Source of the DNA: Verrucomicrobiota bacterium
GTDB taxonomy: Bacteria > Verrucomicrobiota > Verrucomicrobiia > Opitutales > Opitutaceae
DNA length: 64,000 nt
Assembly (NCBI GenBank): GCA_023416735.1
Contig: JAEZGX010000039.1
Location: forward strand, 87,666 to 151,665
Reading direction: 5' to 3'
The notes under the pieces were generated by a model. That model did not search any database, was not told the DNA's origin, and worked only from the letters and a program-made list of their open reading frames with translations. Shown one piece after another: positions 23,850 to 32,928 of this stretch (position 1 is the first letter of the stretch; each line of letters starts with the position of its first letter). The translations under genes were made by a program, and so were the position numbers.

Positions 23850-23878
23850 GTAATCTAATGTATTACAAGTTGGATTGG
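23850..23878 (+). repeat. AT-rich palindrome + GGATTGG element, copy 2
   Basis: GTAATCTAATGTATTAC, then 5 nt, then GGATTGG, same orientation as copy 1 and 46 bp downstream of it (start to start). Located about 60 bp upstream of the oxidoreductase ATG. Confidence 0.75.
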
Positions 23879-23940
23879 AAGGTGCGACCAGGGGGTGGAG
23901 GATTGCGGTGAGCGGGGGGACGGGCATCGTCGGGCGGATT

Positions 23941-24972
23941 ATGGAGAAACGAGTGAGTTGGGGGATTTTGGCGACGGGTGGGATTGCGCGCGCGTTTGCT
24001 GGCGGGGTGGCGCGATCGAAGACCGGGAGCGTGGTGGCGGTCGGGAGCAGGTCGGTGGAAGGGGCGGAGAAGTTTGCGCGCGAGATGGGCGTGCCGCGGG
24101 CGCATGGGAGTTATGAAGCGTTGCTGGCGGACCCGGAGGTGGAGGCGGTGTATATCGCGACGCCGCATCCGCAGCATGCGGAGTGGATCGTGAAGGCGGC
24201 GCGCGCGGGAAAACACGTGTTGTGCGAGAAGCCCCTCGCCATGACGCGGGACGAGGCGGCGCGGGCGGCGGAGGCGTGTCAGGCGGCGGGGGTGATGTTG
24301 ATGGAAGCGTTCATGTATCGGTGTCATCCGCAGACGGCGAAGATCGTGGAGATCGTTCGCAGCGGAGCGATCGGACGCGTGGGGCTGGTGCAGGCGACGT
24401 TTAGTTTTTCGACGGCGTTCGATCCGAAGAACCGGTTTTTCAGCAAGGAACTGGGCGGGGGCGGAATTCTTGATGTAGGATGTTACCCGGTGTCGCTGGC
24501 GCGATTGGTCGCGGGCGCGGACGTGGGGAAAGCGTTTCTCGATCCGGCGCAGGTGACGGGCGCGGTGCGTTGGCATCCGGAGACGGGGGTGGATGCATGG
24601 GCGGCGGCGACGCTGGAATTTGCGAGCGGGATGATCGCGCAGGTGTCGTGTGGCGTGGCGCTGGCGCAGGATAATTGTGCGCGGATCTATGGGACGGACG
24701 GCTGGTTGCATGTGCCCGAGCCGTGGGTGCCCGGGCGCGAAGGCGGCGCGGTGCGGATGTATCTAAAACGTGGAGACGCGACCGAGGAGATCGCGGTGGA
24801 GACGGGGGAGTGGCTTTATGGGCTGGAGGCGGATGCGTTTGGCGCGGCGTTGAAGGCGGGCTGGAAGGAAGTGCCGCAGATGACGGTGGCGGATACGCTC
24901 GGGAACATGGGCGTGTTGGACGCTTGGCGGAATTGCCCTGGCGCAGGACGTGAGAGAACGGCCGGGGCGTGA
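23941..24972 (+). CDS. Gfo/Idh/MocA family NAD(P)-dependent oxidoreductase
   Basis: 343 residues from the ATG at 23941. Rossmann start VSWGILATGGIARAFAGGV (GxGxxA-like), then the family motif HVLCEKPLAMTRDEA with the catalytic EKP, VMLMEAFMYRCHPQ and GGGGILDVGCYPVSLARL. These enzymes oxidise or reduce sugars or cyclitols, or related substrates such as trans-dihydrobenzenediol (the EAFMYR motif occurs in that branch). No transporter or sugar operon is next to it. Two AT-rich palindromes lie in its upstream region. It converges with the hybrid kinase gene, 21 bp apart. Confidence 0.92.
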   Translation: MEKRVSWGILATGGIARAFAGGVARSKTGSVVAVGSRSVEGAEKFAREMGVPRAHGSYEALLADPEVEAVYIATPHPQHAEWIVKAARAGKHVLCEKPLAMTRDEAARAAEACQAAGVMLMEAFMYRCHPQTAKIVEIVRSGAIGRVGLVQATFSFSTAFDPKNRFFSKELGGGGILDVGCYPVSLARLVAGADVGKAFLDPAQVTGAVRWHPETGVDAWAAATLEFASGMIAQVSCGVALAQDNCARIYGTDGWLHVPEPWVPGREGGAVRMYLKRGDATEEIAVETGEWLYGLEADAFGAALKAGWKEVPQMTVADTLGNMGVLDAWRNCPGAGRERTAGA

Positions 24973-24993
24973 CGCGGACGGGCGACGGCGGTG

Positions 24994-27771
24994 CTATGCG
25001 CCGGCAGGAACGGGGCCAAGAAGATCGTAAACCGCGGCGAGGAGTGCTTCCGGGCGGAAGGGCTTGACGAGGAAGGCGTCCGCAAAGTGCTGCGTGGACT
25101 CGCGTGCTTCGGTTTCCTGGCCCAGGCCGCTGACGGCGATGATTTTGACGGCGGGGTTGAGGCGTTGGATGACGCTGGCGAAAGCGGCGCCGTCGAGATT
25201 GGGCATGTTGAGGTCGGTGACGACGATGCGGATTTCGCGGGAGCGAGGGGCAAAGAGAGAAACGCCTTCGGCGCCGTCGGCAGCGGTGAGAACGCGATAG
25301 CCGTGACGCGTGAGGATTGCGGCGGACATGTTGCGAATGCTCGGTTCGTCGTCGACGACGAGGATGAGATCGCCGTTGCCGCGGGCTTGGATGGCGGGCG
25401 TGCTGACGGGAGCGGCGTCGATGGACGGTGGGGAGACCTCGGCGGGAAAGTAGATGCGGAACGAGGTGCCCTTGCCGGGCGTGGTTTGGAGGGAGACGAA
25501 ACCTCCGTGGGTTTCGACGATGCCCCGGACGGTGGAGAGGCCGAGTCCGGTGCCTTTGCCGACGTCCTTGGTGGTGAAGAACGGCTCCCAAATGCGGGAG
25601 AGGACCTCGGGTGAAATGCCGGTGCCGGTATCCTCGACGTGGAGGGCGAGGAAGGTGCCCGGCCTTGCTTCGGGGATTTCGTTCGCGGCCTCCGCGGAGA
25701 GAACGGCGTTTTCGCCGCGCAACGTGAGCGTGCCCCCCTGCGGCATGGCGTCGCGGGCGTTGACCGTGAGATTGAGGAGAACCTGGTGGACTTGAGTGGG
25801 GTTGGCTTTGATCGGCCAGAGATCGGACGGGATGTGGTCGTCGAGGACGATGGATTTGGGAAATGTTTCCTGGATGAACGTGGCGACGTCGCGAAGGAGG
25901 TGTTTGACCTGAATGACGCGATGGCCGCCATCGACACCGTGGGCGAAGCCGAGGATTTGACGGACGAGGGCGGCGCCGCGTTCGGCGCTCTTTTCGAGGG
26001 TGGCGATCAGGCGGATATCGGCGGGGTCGGTGGCGTGGTCGCGCAGCATCGGCGCGGCGAGGAGCATGGGCGCGAGGACGTTGTTGAGGTCGTGCGCGAT
26101 GCCGGCGGCGAGCATGCCGAGGCTTTCGAGGCGTTGGGCGCGGAAGAATTGTTCTTCGATGCGACGCTTCTCGGTGATGTCGGTGGCGATGATGAGGCGA
26201 CCCTGCACCTCGTCGGCGGCGTCGCGGAGCACGGTGATGCGCGCATCGACGACGACCGGTTGGGAGTTGCGGTGGCGGAGGTGGAGTTCTCCGCGCCAGT
26301 CGGCGTTGGCCTTGGCGCCGGCGCGGGCGACTTCGATTTCATGGAGGACGGATTCGCCGAGCAGTTCGCGGAGGGAGCGGCCTTGGGCTTCGGCGGGAGG
26401 CCAGCCGAGGGTGCGGGCGGCGCTGGCGTTCCAGAACGTGACGCGGTCGTGGAGATCCGTGACGACGATGGAGTCGCCGGCTTTTTGGAGGATGTCGGCC
26501 TGGTCGCGCAGGCGGCGTTCTGTTTCGTGGTGACTGAAGCAGATGGCGGCGATGTGGACGGCGACGTCGATGAGGTGGATGTGGCGCGGGGAAGGCGTGC
26601 CGGGCTGCCGCATGTAAACGGCGAACGTGCCGACCAGGCGGTGTTGGATATCGAAGATCGGAGTGGACCAGCAGGCGCGCAGGCCGTGGGCGAGGGCGAA
26701 GTCGCGGTAGTTTTGCCAGAGCGGATCCTGGGCGATGTCGCTAACGACGACGGCCGTGCGGCGGAAAGCGGCGGTGCCGCAGGAGCCGGCGGCGGGTCCG
26801 ACGAGCGTTCCATCGATGGACGCCATGTAACTGCGAGGGAGGCGAGGAGCGGCGGCGTGGCGGATCTGCGTGCCACCCTCGGTGAGGACGAGGATGGAGC
26901 AGATCATTTCGTCGGCCTGGTGTTCGATGACGCGCAGCAGGGTGTCGAGGGTTTCGGCGAGCGGTTCGCCGCCGGCGATCATCTCGAGAACCTGATTCTG
27001 GCCGTTGAAGAAATCCTCGCGTTGCCTCCGCTCGGTGAGGTCCCGGATCAGCGTGGAAAAGTAGGCGACCGAGCCGTCGGGGGCGCGATGGCAGATGATG
27101 GTTTGAGCGACGGGAATGCGGCGCCCCTCGCGATCGACGATGACGTTTTCGCCGGACCACTGGCCTTGGGCGGCGGCGGTGGGGAGGTAATCGCCTTCGA
27201 TCAGGTGAATGACCTCGGGCGGATGAAAGTCGGGAAATCTCAACGATCGGATATCCGTGCCTTCGGGCAGGCGAAGGAGGCGGCAGGCCGCTTGGTTGAG
27301 ATAAAGGATGTTTCCCTCGGGGGTGCCGTGACCGACGAAGTCGGGAGAACTTTCGAGCGTGGCGGCGAGCCGTTCGCGCTCGATCTCGGCCGCGCGAAGG
27401 CGTTTGCGCTCCTGGCTTTCACCGAACGCGCGGCGAATGGCGGTGGCGAGCCGAAGCGGGCGATCTTTTAGAACGTAGTCGTGGGCGCCGGCGCGCACGG
27501 CGTCGATGGCGCGGTCTTCACCGATGTTGCCGGAGAGAAAGATGAAAGGGGTGACGGGGGCGAGTTCACGGGCGAGGCGGAGAGCTTCGGTGCCGTCGAA
27601 GCCGACCAGGCTGAAATCGGAAAGGACGAGATCGTAGTTGCGTCGGAGTTCGTCCGTGTAGCGCTCACGCGTGGCGACGGTCGTGATCTCGCAGTCGGGC
27701 CATTCCTGGACGAGGAGTTCGCGAACGAGCTCGGCATCGTGCGGGCTATCTTCCAGGTGCAGAATCCTCAT
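24994..27771 (-). CDS. Hybrid sensor histidine kinase: REC-PAS-GAF-PAS-HisKA-HATPase-REC
   Basis: 925 residues from the ATG at 27771. Order: N-terminal receiver (residues ~1-120, phospho-acceptor Asp52 in LSDFS); PAS (~135-260); GAF (~280-420); second PAS (~435-555); HisKA with AAGIAHDLNNVLAPM (His acceptor ~580); HATPase with NLTVNARDAMP, DTGTGIS and GTGLGLSTVRGIVE; and a C-terminal receiver with VVTDLNMPNLDG. There is no membrane helix, so it is cytoplasmic. It lies 29 bp downstream of the CHASE3 kinase, suggesting the two act in one phosphorelay. No DNA-binding output is present in the pair. Confidence 0.92.
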   Translation of the reverse strand: MRILHLEDSPHDAELVRELLVQEWPDCEITTVATRERYTDELRRNYDLVLSDFSLVGFDGTEALRLARELAPVTPFIFLSGNIGEDRAIDAVRAGAHDYVLKDRPLRLATAIRRAFGESQERKRLRAAEIERERLAATLESSPDFVGHGTPEGNILYLNQAACRLLRLPEGTDIRSLRFPDFHPPEVIHLIEGDYLPTAAAQGQWSGENVIVDREGRRIPVAQTIICHRAPDGSVAYFSTLIRDLTERRQREDFFNGQNQVLEMIAGGEPLAETLDTLLRVIEHQADEMICSILVLTEGGTQIRHAAAPRLPRSYMASIDGTLVGPAAGSCGTAAFRRTAVVVSDIAQDPLWQNYRDFALAHGLRACWSTPIFDIQHRLVGTFAVYMRQPGTPSPRHIHLIDVAVHIAAICFSHHETERRLRDQADILQKAGDSIVVTDLHDRVTFWNASAARTLGWPPAEAQGRSLRELLGESVLHEIEVARAGAKANADWRGELHLRHRNSQPVVVDARITVLRDAADEVQGRLIIATDITEKRRIEEQFFRAQRLESLGMLAAGIAHDLNNVLAPMLLAAPMLRDHATDPADIRLIATLEKSAERGAALVRQILGFAHGVDGGHRVIQVKHLLRDVATFIQETFPKSIVLDDHIPSDLWPIKANPTQVHQVLLNLTVNARDAMPQGGTLTLRGENAVLSAEAANEIPEARPGTFLALHVEDTGTGISPEVLSRIWEPFFTTKDVGKGTGLGLSTVRGIVETHGGFVSLQTTPGKGTSFRIYFPAEVSPPSIDAAPVSTPAIQARGNGDLILVVDDEPSIRNMSAAILTRHGYRVLTAADGAEGVSLFAPRSREIRIVVTDLNMPNLDGAAFASVIQRLNPAVKIIAVSGLGQETEARESTQHFADAFLVKPFRPEALLAAVYDLLGPVPAGA

Positions 27772-27800
27772 GGTCACTACGCTGGCCAGTCGTGTGCATA

Positions 27801-29612
27801 TCAAATGGGTTGCACGGGAAGAGAGAAAAAGAAAGTCGCGCCGTTGCCGAGAGAGCTTTCGGCCCAAGTGCGGCCGCCGTGGCGGGTGACGATCCGGCGG
27901 ACGTTGGCGAGGCCGATGCCGGTGCCTTGGAACTCGGATTGGGAGTGGAGACGTTGGAAGACACCGAAAAGCTTGGCGGCGTATTTCATGTCGAAGCCGA
28001 CGCCGTTGTCGCGAACGTAGAAGACGTGCTCGGTGGCGTTGATGCCTTGGGGGATCGCGCCAATATCGATCCGCGGGTGGACGGTGTGCGCGGAGTATTT
28101 GGCGGCGTTTTCGATGAGATTGGACCAAACCTGGCGGAGCATGGCGGCGTCGGCGCGAACGGCGGGCAGCGGTTCAATGCGCCATTCGATGGGTTTTTCG
28201 CGGTTGAGGCTGATGTCACGGACCACACCGGCGACGAGCTGGTTATGGTCGAGGGTGGTGACATCCATTTCGGCCCGGCCCATGCGGGAAAACGTGAGGA
28301 GATCGTCGACGAGCCGGCCCATGCGTCGCGCGGAGTCGGAGATAACGGTGAGGTAGCGGGTGGACTTTTCGTCGAGCGAAGTGCCGGCGTGTTTGGCGAG
28401 CAGGGCGGCGAAGCCGTCGATGTGCCGGAGCGGGGCGCGGAGATCGTGCGAGACCGAGTAGGAGAAGGATTCGAGCTCCTTGTTCGCGATTTCGAGGCGG
28501 GCGTTTTGGAGTTGGAGGTCGCGATTGAGTTCGCGGATTTTGGCGTCAGAGCGTTTTCGTTCGGTGATGTCGCGGATGACGGCGAGTGCTTCGGGACCTT
28601 CGTCGGTATCGAGCGGGCTGAGCATGATATCGACGGGAAATTCGGTGTCGTCTTTGCGGCGTCCGGAAAGTTCGAGACCGGCGCCCATGGGCCGGGTGCG
28701 GGGGTTGGCGAAGTAGGCGGCGAGGTGGCCGCCATGGCGAGCGTGGAGGCGTTGGGGGAGAAGCTGTTCGATCCGTTGGCCGGTGAGTTCGTCGCGTTCC
28801 CAGCCGAAAAGATTTTCGGCGCGGCGATTGGCGCGGGTGATGCGGCCGCGGGGATCGACTTGGATCATGGCATCCGGGGCGTTGTCGAAAAGCCGCTGGA
28901 ACATGCGTTCGCTCTTGCGAAGCGATTCTTCGGCGCGGAGGCGTTGACGGAAATCGCGGCGAACGAGCAGACCGGAGCCGACGAGGAAGACGAGGGCGAG
29001 ACCGCAACCGAGGAGGGCGACGAAGGTGCTGGCGAAGGCGGCGCTGGAGGCGGCGGCGGTGTGCTCGGCGAGGAGGCGGCGTTCCTCCTGTTGCATGACG
29101 CGAATGATGCTCCGCAGGCGATCGACGGCGCGCTGGCCGGAGAGGAAGGCGGTCGAACCTGGGGCGATTTCGAGGGGGCCCTTGCGGCGCTCGGCGATGC
29201 GGGAGTGCATGATCTCGATCGCGGCCAGGATGGCCGGTTCGAGTTCGTCGAGACGACGTTGCTGATTGGGGTTGTCGGCGGTTTCGCGGCGGAGGGCGGC
29301 GAGCGACGCGCGGATGGCGGCCTCGGATTTTTCGAACGCGGGAAGGAGGCTGTCGGAGCCGGTGAGGGAGTAACCGCGCGTCGCGGTCTGCATGGCAAGC
29401 ACCTCGAGGGCGACGGTTTCCATGCGGCCGAGGGTTTGATGCGTTTGCTCGACCCGCTCGAAAGTGTTGTGGAAGCGCTGGGCGTTCCATGCTGCGGTGA
29501 TGGCAACCAGCAACAGGACGAGGGCGGCCACCGCGAAGCCGGCGGCAATTTTCTTTTCGAGGGAAGATTTCAAGCGTGAAGCGGGCCGTGAACGCGAGCG
29601 ATTGTCCCTCAA
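27801..29612 (-). CDS. CHASE3-PAS sensor histidine kinase
   Basis: 603 residues. Membrane helix ~22-42 (AAGFAVAALVLLLVAITAA), a periplasmic helical CHASE3 domain (QTATRGYSLTGSDSLLPAF), a second helix ~195-216 (FVALLGCGLALVFLVGSGLL), PAS (~235-355), and HisKA with FSYSVSHDLRAPLRHIDGFA (acceptor His). The HATPase has NLIENAAKYS, DNGVGFDM and GTGIGLANVRRIV. This architecture is typical of bacteriophytochrome-like kinases that signal through the next receiver; the following gene begins with a receiver domain. The pair probably forms a phosphorelay. Confidence 0.92.
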   Translation of the reverse strand: MRDNRSRSRPASRLKSSLEKKIAAGFAVAALVLLLVAITAAWNAQRFHNTFERVEQTHQTLGRMETVALEVLAMQTATRGYSLTGSDSLLPAFEKSEAAIRASLAALRRETADNPNQQRRLDELEPAILAAIEIMHSRIAERRKGPLEIAPGSTAFLSGQRAVDRLRSIIRVMQQEERRLLAEHTAAASSAAFASTFVALLGCGLALVFLVGSGLLVRRDFRQRLRAEESLRKSERMFQRLFDNAPDAMIQVDPRGRITRANRRAENLFGWERDELTGQRIEQLLPQRLHARHGGHLAAYFANPRTRPMGAGLELSGRRKDDTEFPVDIMLSPLDTDEGPEALAVIRDITERKRSDAKIRELNRDLQLQNARLEIANKELESFSYSVSHDLRAPLRHIDGFAALLAKHAGTSLDEKSTRYLTVISDSARRMGRLVDDLLTFSRMGRAEMDVTTLDHNQLVAGVVRDISLNREKPIEWRIEPLPAVRADAAMLRQVWSNLIENAAKYSAHTVHPRIDIGAIPQGINATEHVFYVRDNGVGFDMKYAAKLFGVFQRLHSQSEFQGTGIGLANVRRIVTRHGGRTWAESSLGNGATFFFSLPVQPI

Positions 29613-29712
29613 ACGGGGCGGCGAATTTTCCGCAAGGCAACTACAAGTGCCAGCGTAAAACCGTGGGAGTCTCGGCGACCAGCGGGTGAGGGCGTAAGGA
29701 CACGGGAAACAG

Positions 29713-29728
29713 GCCTGCGTTCGCAGGC
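29713..29728. repeat. GCCTGCG-TT-CGCAGGC hairpin
   Basis: Perfect 7-bp stem with a 2-nt loop in the 176-bp gap between the CHASE3 kinase start and the DUF2339 stop. Same hairpin style as 21349. Nothing else is evident in this gap. Confidence 0.55.
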
Positions 29729-29788
29729 GACGGAGAACGCTGAATGGGACCGTTCGATGCTGCGGCGAGGTGGCACTCTGCGACCGTG

Positions 29789-32700
29789 TTACGACGTGGG
29801 CGGCGGTGCGTCGCTGGGGGCGAAACGTTGATAAAGCAAAGAGGCGACGAGAGCGACGGCAGCGACGGCGATCAGGGCGCCGACGCGGTAGAGTTGGTTG
29901 AGCTCGGCGAGATCGTGGAAAAACAACTTCAGGGCGGTCACGCCGAGGAGCGCGATGGCGGCGATGCGGGCGGCGCGGGATTTTTTCCAGATGCCGGCGG
30001 CGAGAAGGACGAGCGCAAAAAGCGCCCAGCCGACGGTGTAGGCGAGGTTGCGCGCGAAGTTGCCGGAGAAGTCGAACGTGAGGGTGGCGCCGGGCGGGCT
30101 GAAGAAGTCGGCGATCTGGAGGTTGAGAAGGAGGAAGCTGAGGATGACGCCGAAGGTGTTGAGGAGGGCGGGGGCAGAGAGATGGAAAACGCGGTGGCGG
30201 GGCGGGGCGAGCAGACGCGCACCGACGAAAACGCAGAGGATCGCGAGACCGTAGGTGTAGAGATATCCGTTAAGGATCGGGATGTCGCCGCGCGGATGAT
30301 ACGTGAAGACAGCGGGGTTGAGGGCGAGCCGGGCGAAAACGATGACGAGAAGGACGACGCCGGTGGCGCGGAGGCCGGGATGGGGGATGCGATGGAAGAG
30401 CCAGAGCAGGGCGGCGCCCTCGAGTGCCCAGGCTACGGTGAGCCATTGGCGTTCGAATTGGATCGGGAAAATCAGGGTGACGAAAAGCAGGGCGACGCCG
30501 GCAAACCAAGCGAGCTGATTGAGCCGCGCGGACGGTGACGGAGGGGCGGGCTGGCGGAGCGTTGCGATCAGACTGGCGAGCGGGGCAAGAGCGAAGGCGG
30601 CGGGAACGAGACCCATGAAGGCGTTGGGCCAGGTTTGATCGATGAGATCGTAGATGAGGGGGAAGTGAACGATGCCGGCGATTGCGGCGACGGCCCAAGG
30701 TCCGGTTCGATCGGCGAACGTGCGGCGGAAGAAAAACGGGAAGGCGGCGAAAAGGGCGTAGAAGCCGGCATACCACGAGAGCGCGATCGCGGCGTGTTCG
30801 GGGACAAAGAAACGCGTGTGCCAGGAGAGCTCGAGGATTCCGAGTCCGGCGAGGGCGCAGACGGGAAGCCAGTCGATGACGAACAGACGGGTGAGCGCGA
30901 GGACGAGGACGCAGAGCAGAAGCGCGAGACCGAAGAGCGGGGTGGGGTTGGAGAGCGCCAACCGGAGCGACATCAGGATCAGAAGGATGAACGGCAGCAG
31001 CGCGGCGAATGCGGGGATTTGAGCGGAAGTGCTGCCGAAGACGGCGGAGTGGCTGCGGCCGAGATCGGTGCGGGCGGAAGCGAGACGACGTGCGAGGAAA
31101 AGTCCGGCCGCGAAAAAGAAGACGGCGAAAACGGCGATGAGGATGAACAGCGAATCAGGGACGGGCAGGGTGGCGGAGGCTTTGACGATGAGGACACCCG
31201 CGGCGACGAGGCTGAGGACGAGCACGGCGGCGATGGCGACGAGCGACCCGGTAAGGAGCGCGAGGCCGACGGCGAGCGCGTCGATGAGCAGGACAACGGG
31301 CCAGAAGAGGAAGGAAGGATCGTCGAGTTTGAAGAGAGGTATCAGCAGGAGCAGCAGCGTGAGCGGCGGGAAAAGCTGGCTCCAGAAACCTGGCGCGGAG
31401 GTAGGACGCTGGCGTTGCAAGACGAGAGGAAACGCGGTGTGCAGCGCGGCGAAGGAGAGGCACGCGGCGAGCGCCCACGGGAGGAGCGGCGGCGAGAGAT
31501 GTTCCGCGATCCAGAAACCAAGGAGCGAGAAGACAATGGCGCCGCCGAGCAGATGGATGCGCGGGTGCCGCGCGTCGCGCCAGGCCAGGAAGAGAAGAAA
31601 CGCGTCGGCAGCGAAAACGAAGCCGAATAACAGCGCGGGCCGTGTGGCGATGGAGTCGTATCCAAGGAAAAAGCACGCGAAACCGAGCGCGACGAGAGCG
31701 AGGGCGGCGGCGGTCCAGGAGAGATGAAGCGAAGGACGCGACCAGCGGCGCGCGAGTTCGGCGGCGGCGGAGAAGAGGACGTTGAACGCGAGGACGAGAG
31801 CAACCAGGAGCGGAGCGCGAGCGGCGGTGAAGAACTGATCGGTCCACGCGATCTGCAGGAGCACGGTGCCGGTGGCGGCGAACGGGACGAGGTGAGGCCA
31901 GCGGCGATGGAGGGCGACGGCGAGCAGGCCGATATCGAGGAGTCCGACGTAGGTGAAAAGGCCGATGGGGTTGTCCTCTCCGGTGGAAATGACGAGCGGC
32001 GTGAGGAAGCCGCCGAGGAGACCGAGGATCGCGACGACCTGCGCGTGAAGGCGAACGGCGAGGAGGAACGCGACGGCGGTGATGAGCGCCATCAAGGCAA
32101 ACGTGGCGAGCGGGGTGAAGAACGGGAAGCGATAGACGATGTGCGACGCGAACGTGACGGCGTAGAGGCTGACGATGCCGGTGGCGCAGAGAACGTGGGA
32201 GGTGATGCGATATTTTTCGCGAGTGATGCGCAGGCCTGCGACGATGAGCGCGGCGGAGAGAGCGAAGCCGATCGCGATGCGGATGCCCGGCGGGATGAGA
32301 TCGTGCTCGAAGGAGTATTTGACGAAGAACGCGACCGCGAGGAAGGCGGTGAGGCCGCCGAGCCAGGCGAAGAGTTTGGCGCCGACGAAGTGTTCGAGAT
32401 TGAGCGTTTTGGTTTTGGGTTCCGGGTTTTGGGTTTTGAGTTGGGGAAGAGCGGGCGGAGTTGGCGCGAACGGACGCGGCGGCGGTAAGACGGCAAGGGG
32501 CGGAGGTGGAGAAATCGGGCGTTGTGGCGGCGAAAGAGGAGGAGGAAGCGCGAGAGGAGGAACGGAGGAGATTTCGGGCTTCGAAATTTGCGAAGGGAGA
32601 GCCGGAGGAGGAGCGGCCTCAGGAGCGATCGCGGCGGGCGTGGCAGCGGGACTGGGCGCGGATGGGGCGGAGCGGAGTTGGGTTTCGAGGGACGACAGCC

Positions 32701-32812
32701 GCGTGCGAAGAGAAGCGATTTCGTTTTTCAGCGAACTGAAACGGACGAACACCCAAATCGGGAAGACGAGGAAGAGGACCACCAGAAACAGAATCAAAAG
32801 CACGGCGGCCAT
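29789..32812 (-). CDS. DUF2339 multi-spanning membrane protein
   Basis: 1007 residues. A first helix (MAAVLLILFLVVLFLVFPIW) is followed by a short coiled coil (SLKNEIASLRTRLSSLETQLRS), a proline-rich linker to about residue 124, and then about 25 hydrophobic helices, starting NLEHFVGAKLFAWLGGLTAF (partly), which is the characteristic DUF2339 entry. Function unknown; the family occurs in Gram-negative envelopes. The linker ends in a 16-residue in-frame segment LKTQNPEPKTKTLNLE encoded by a GGGTTTTGGG-type repeat. Monocistronic between divergent neighbours. Confidence 0.88.
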   Translation of the reverse strand: MAAVLLILFLVVLFLVFPIWVFVRFSSLKNEIASLRTRLSSLETQLRSAPSAPSPAATPAAIAPEAAPPPALPSQISKPEISSVPPLALPPPLSPPQRPISPPPPLAVLPPPRPFAPTPPALPQLKTQNPEPKTKTLNLEHFVGAKLFAWLGGLTAFLAVAFFVKYSFEHDLIPPGIRIAIGFALSAALIVAGLRITREKYRITSHVLCATGIVSLYAVTFASHIVYRFPFFTPLATFALMALITAVAFLLAVRLHAQVVAILGLLGGFLTPLVISTGEDNPIGLFTYVGLLDIGLLAVALHRRWPHLVPFAATGTVLLQIAWTDQFFTAARAPLLVALVLAFNVLFSAAAELARRWSRPSLHLSWTAAALALVALGFACFFLGYDSIATRPALLFGFVFAADAFLLFLAWRDARHPRIHLLGGAIVFSLLGFWIAEHLSPPLLPWALAACLSFAALHTAFPLVLQRQRPTSAPGFWSQLFPPLTLLLLLIPLFKLDDPSFLFWPVVLLIDALAVGLALLTGSLVAIAAVLVLSLVAAGVLIVKASATLPVPDSLFILIAVFAVFFFAAGLFLARRLASARTDLGRSHSAVFGSTSAQIPAFAALLPFILLILMSLRLALSNPTPLFGLALLLCVLVLALTRLFVIDWLPVCALAGLGILELSWHTRFFVPEHAAIALSWYAGFYALFAAFPFFFRRTFADRTGPWAVAAIAGIVHFPLIYDLIDQTWPNAFMGLVPAAFALAPLASLIATLRQPAPPSPSARLNQLAWFAGVALLFVTLIFPIQFERQWLTVAWALEGAALLWLFHRIPHPGLRATGVVLLVIVFARLALNPAVFTYHPRGDIPILNGYLYTYGLAILCVFVGARLLAPPRHRVFHLSAPALLNTFGVILSFLLLNLQIADFFSPPGATLTFDFSGNFARNLAYTVGWALFALVLLAAGIWKKSRAARIAAIALLGVTALKLFFHDLAELNQLYRVGALIAVAAVALVASLLYQRFAPSDAPPPTS
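32393..32440. repeat. GGGTTTTGGGTTTTGAG-type repeat within DUF2339 gene
   Basis: TTTTGGTTTTGGGTTCCGGG then TTTTGGGTTTTGAGTTGG lies in frame and encodes (minus strand) the polar linker LKTQNPEPKTKTLNLE, residues 125-140. The same style is intergenic at 47181 and 54665. Confidence 0.65.
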
Positions 32813-32928
32813 GGGCGGGGATTGCAGGTGTTGTGCGACGAGGCGGCTGGAGTGGCAAGGGCGGTTTGACGAGGGGATGACGGAAACACGGTTTGCATTT
32901 GCGCCGGGGTCCGCGGCAGCATGCGGCG

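Noticed and set aside
25639..29579. Two very long plus-strand ORFs (610 and 595 codons)
   Set aside because: Both lie opposite the two sensor kinases, whose domain motifs are clear; the antisense products are low-complexity Gly/Ala/Asp/Glu-rich.
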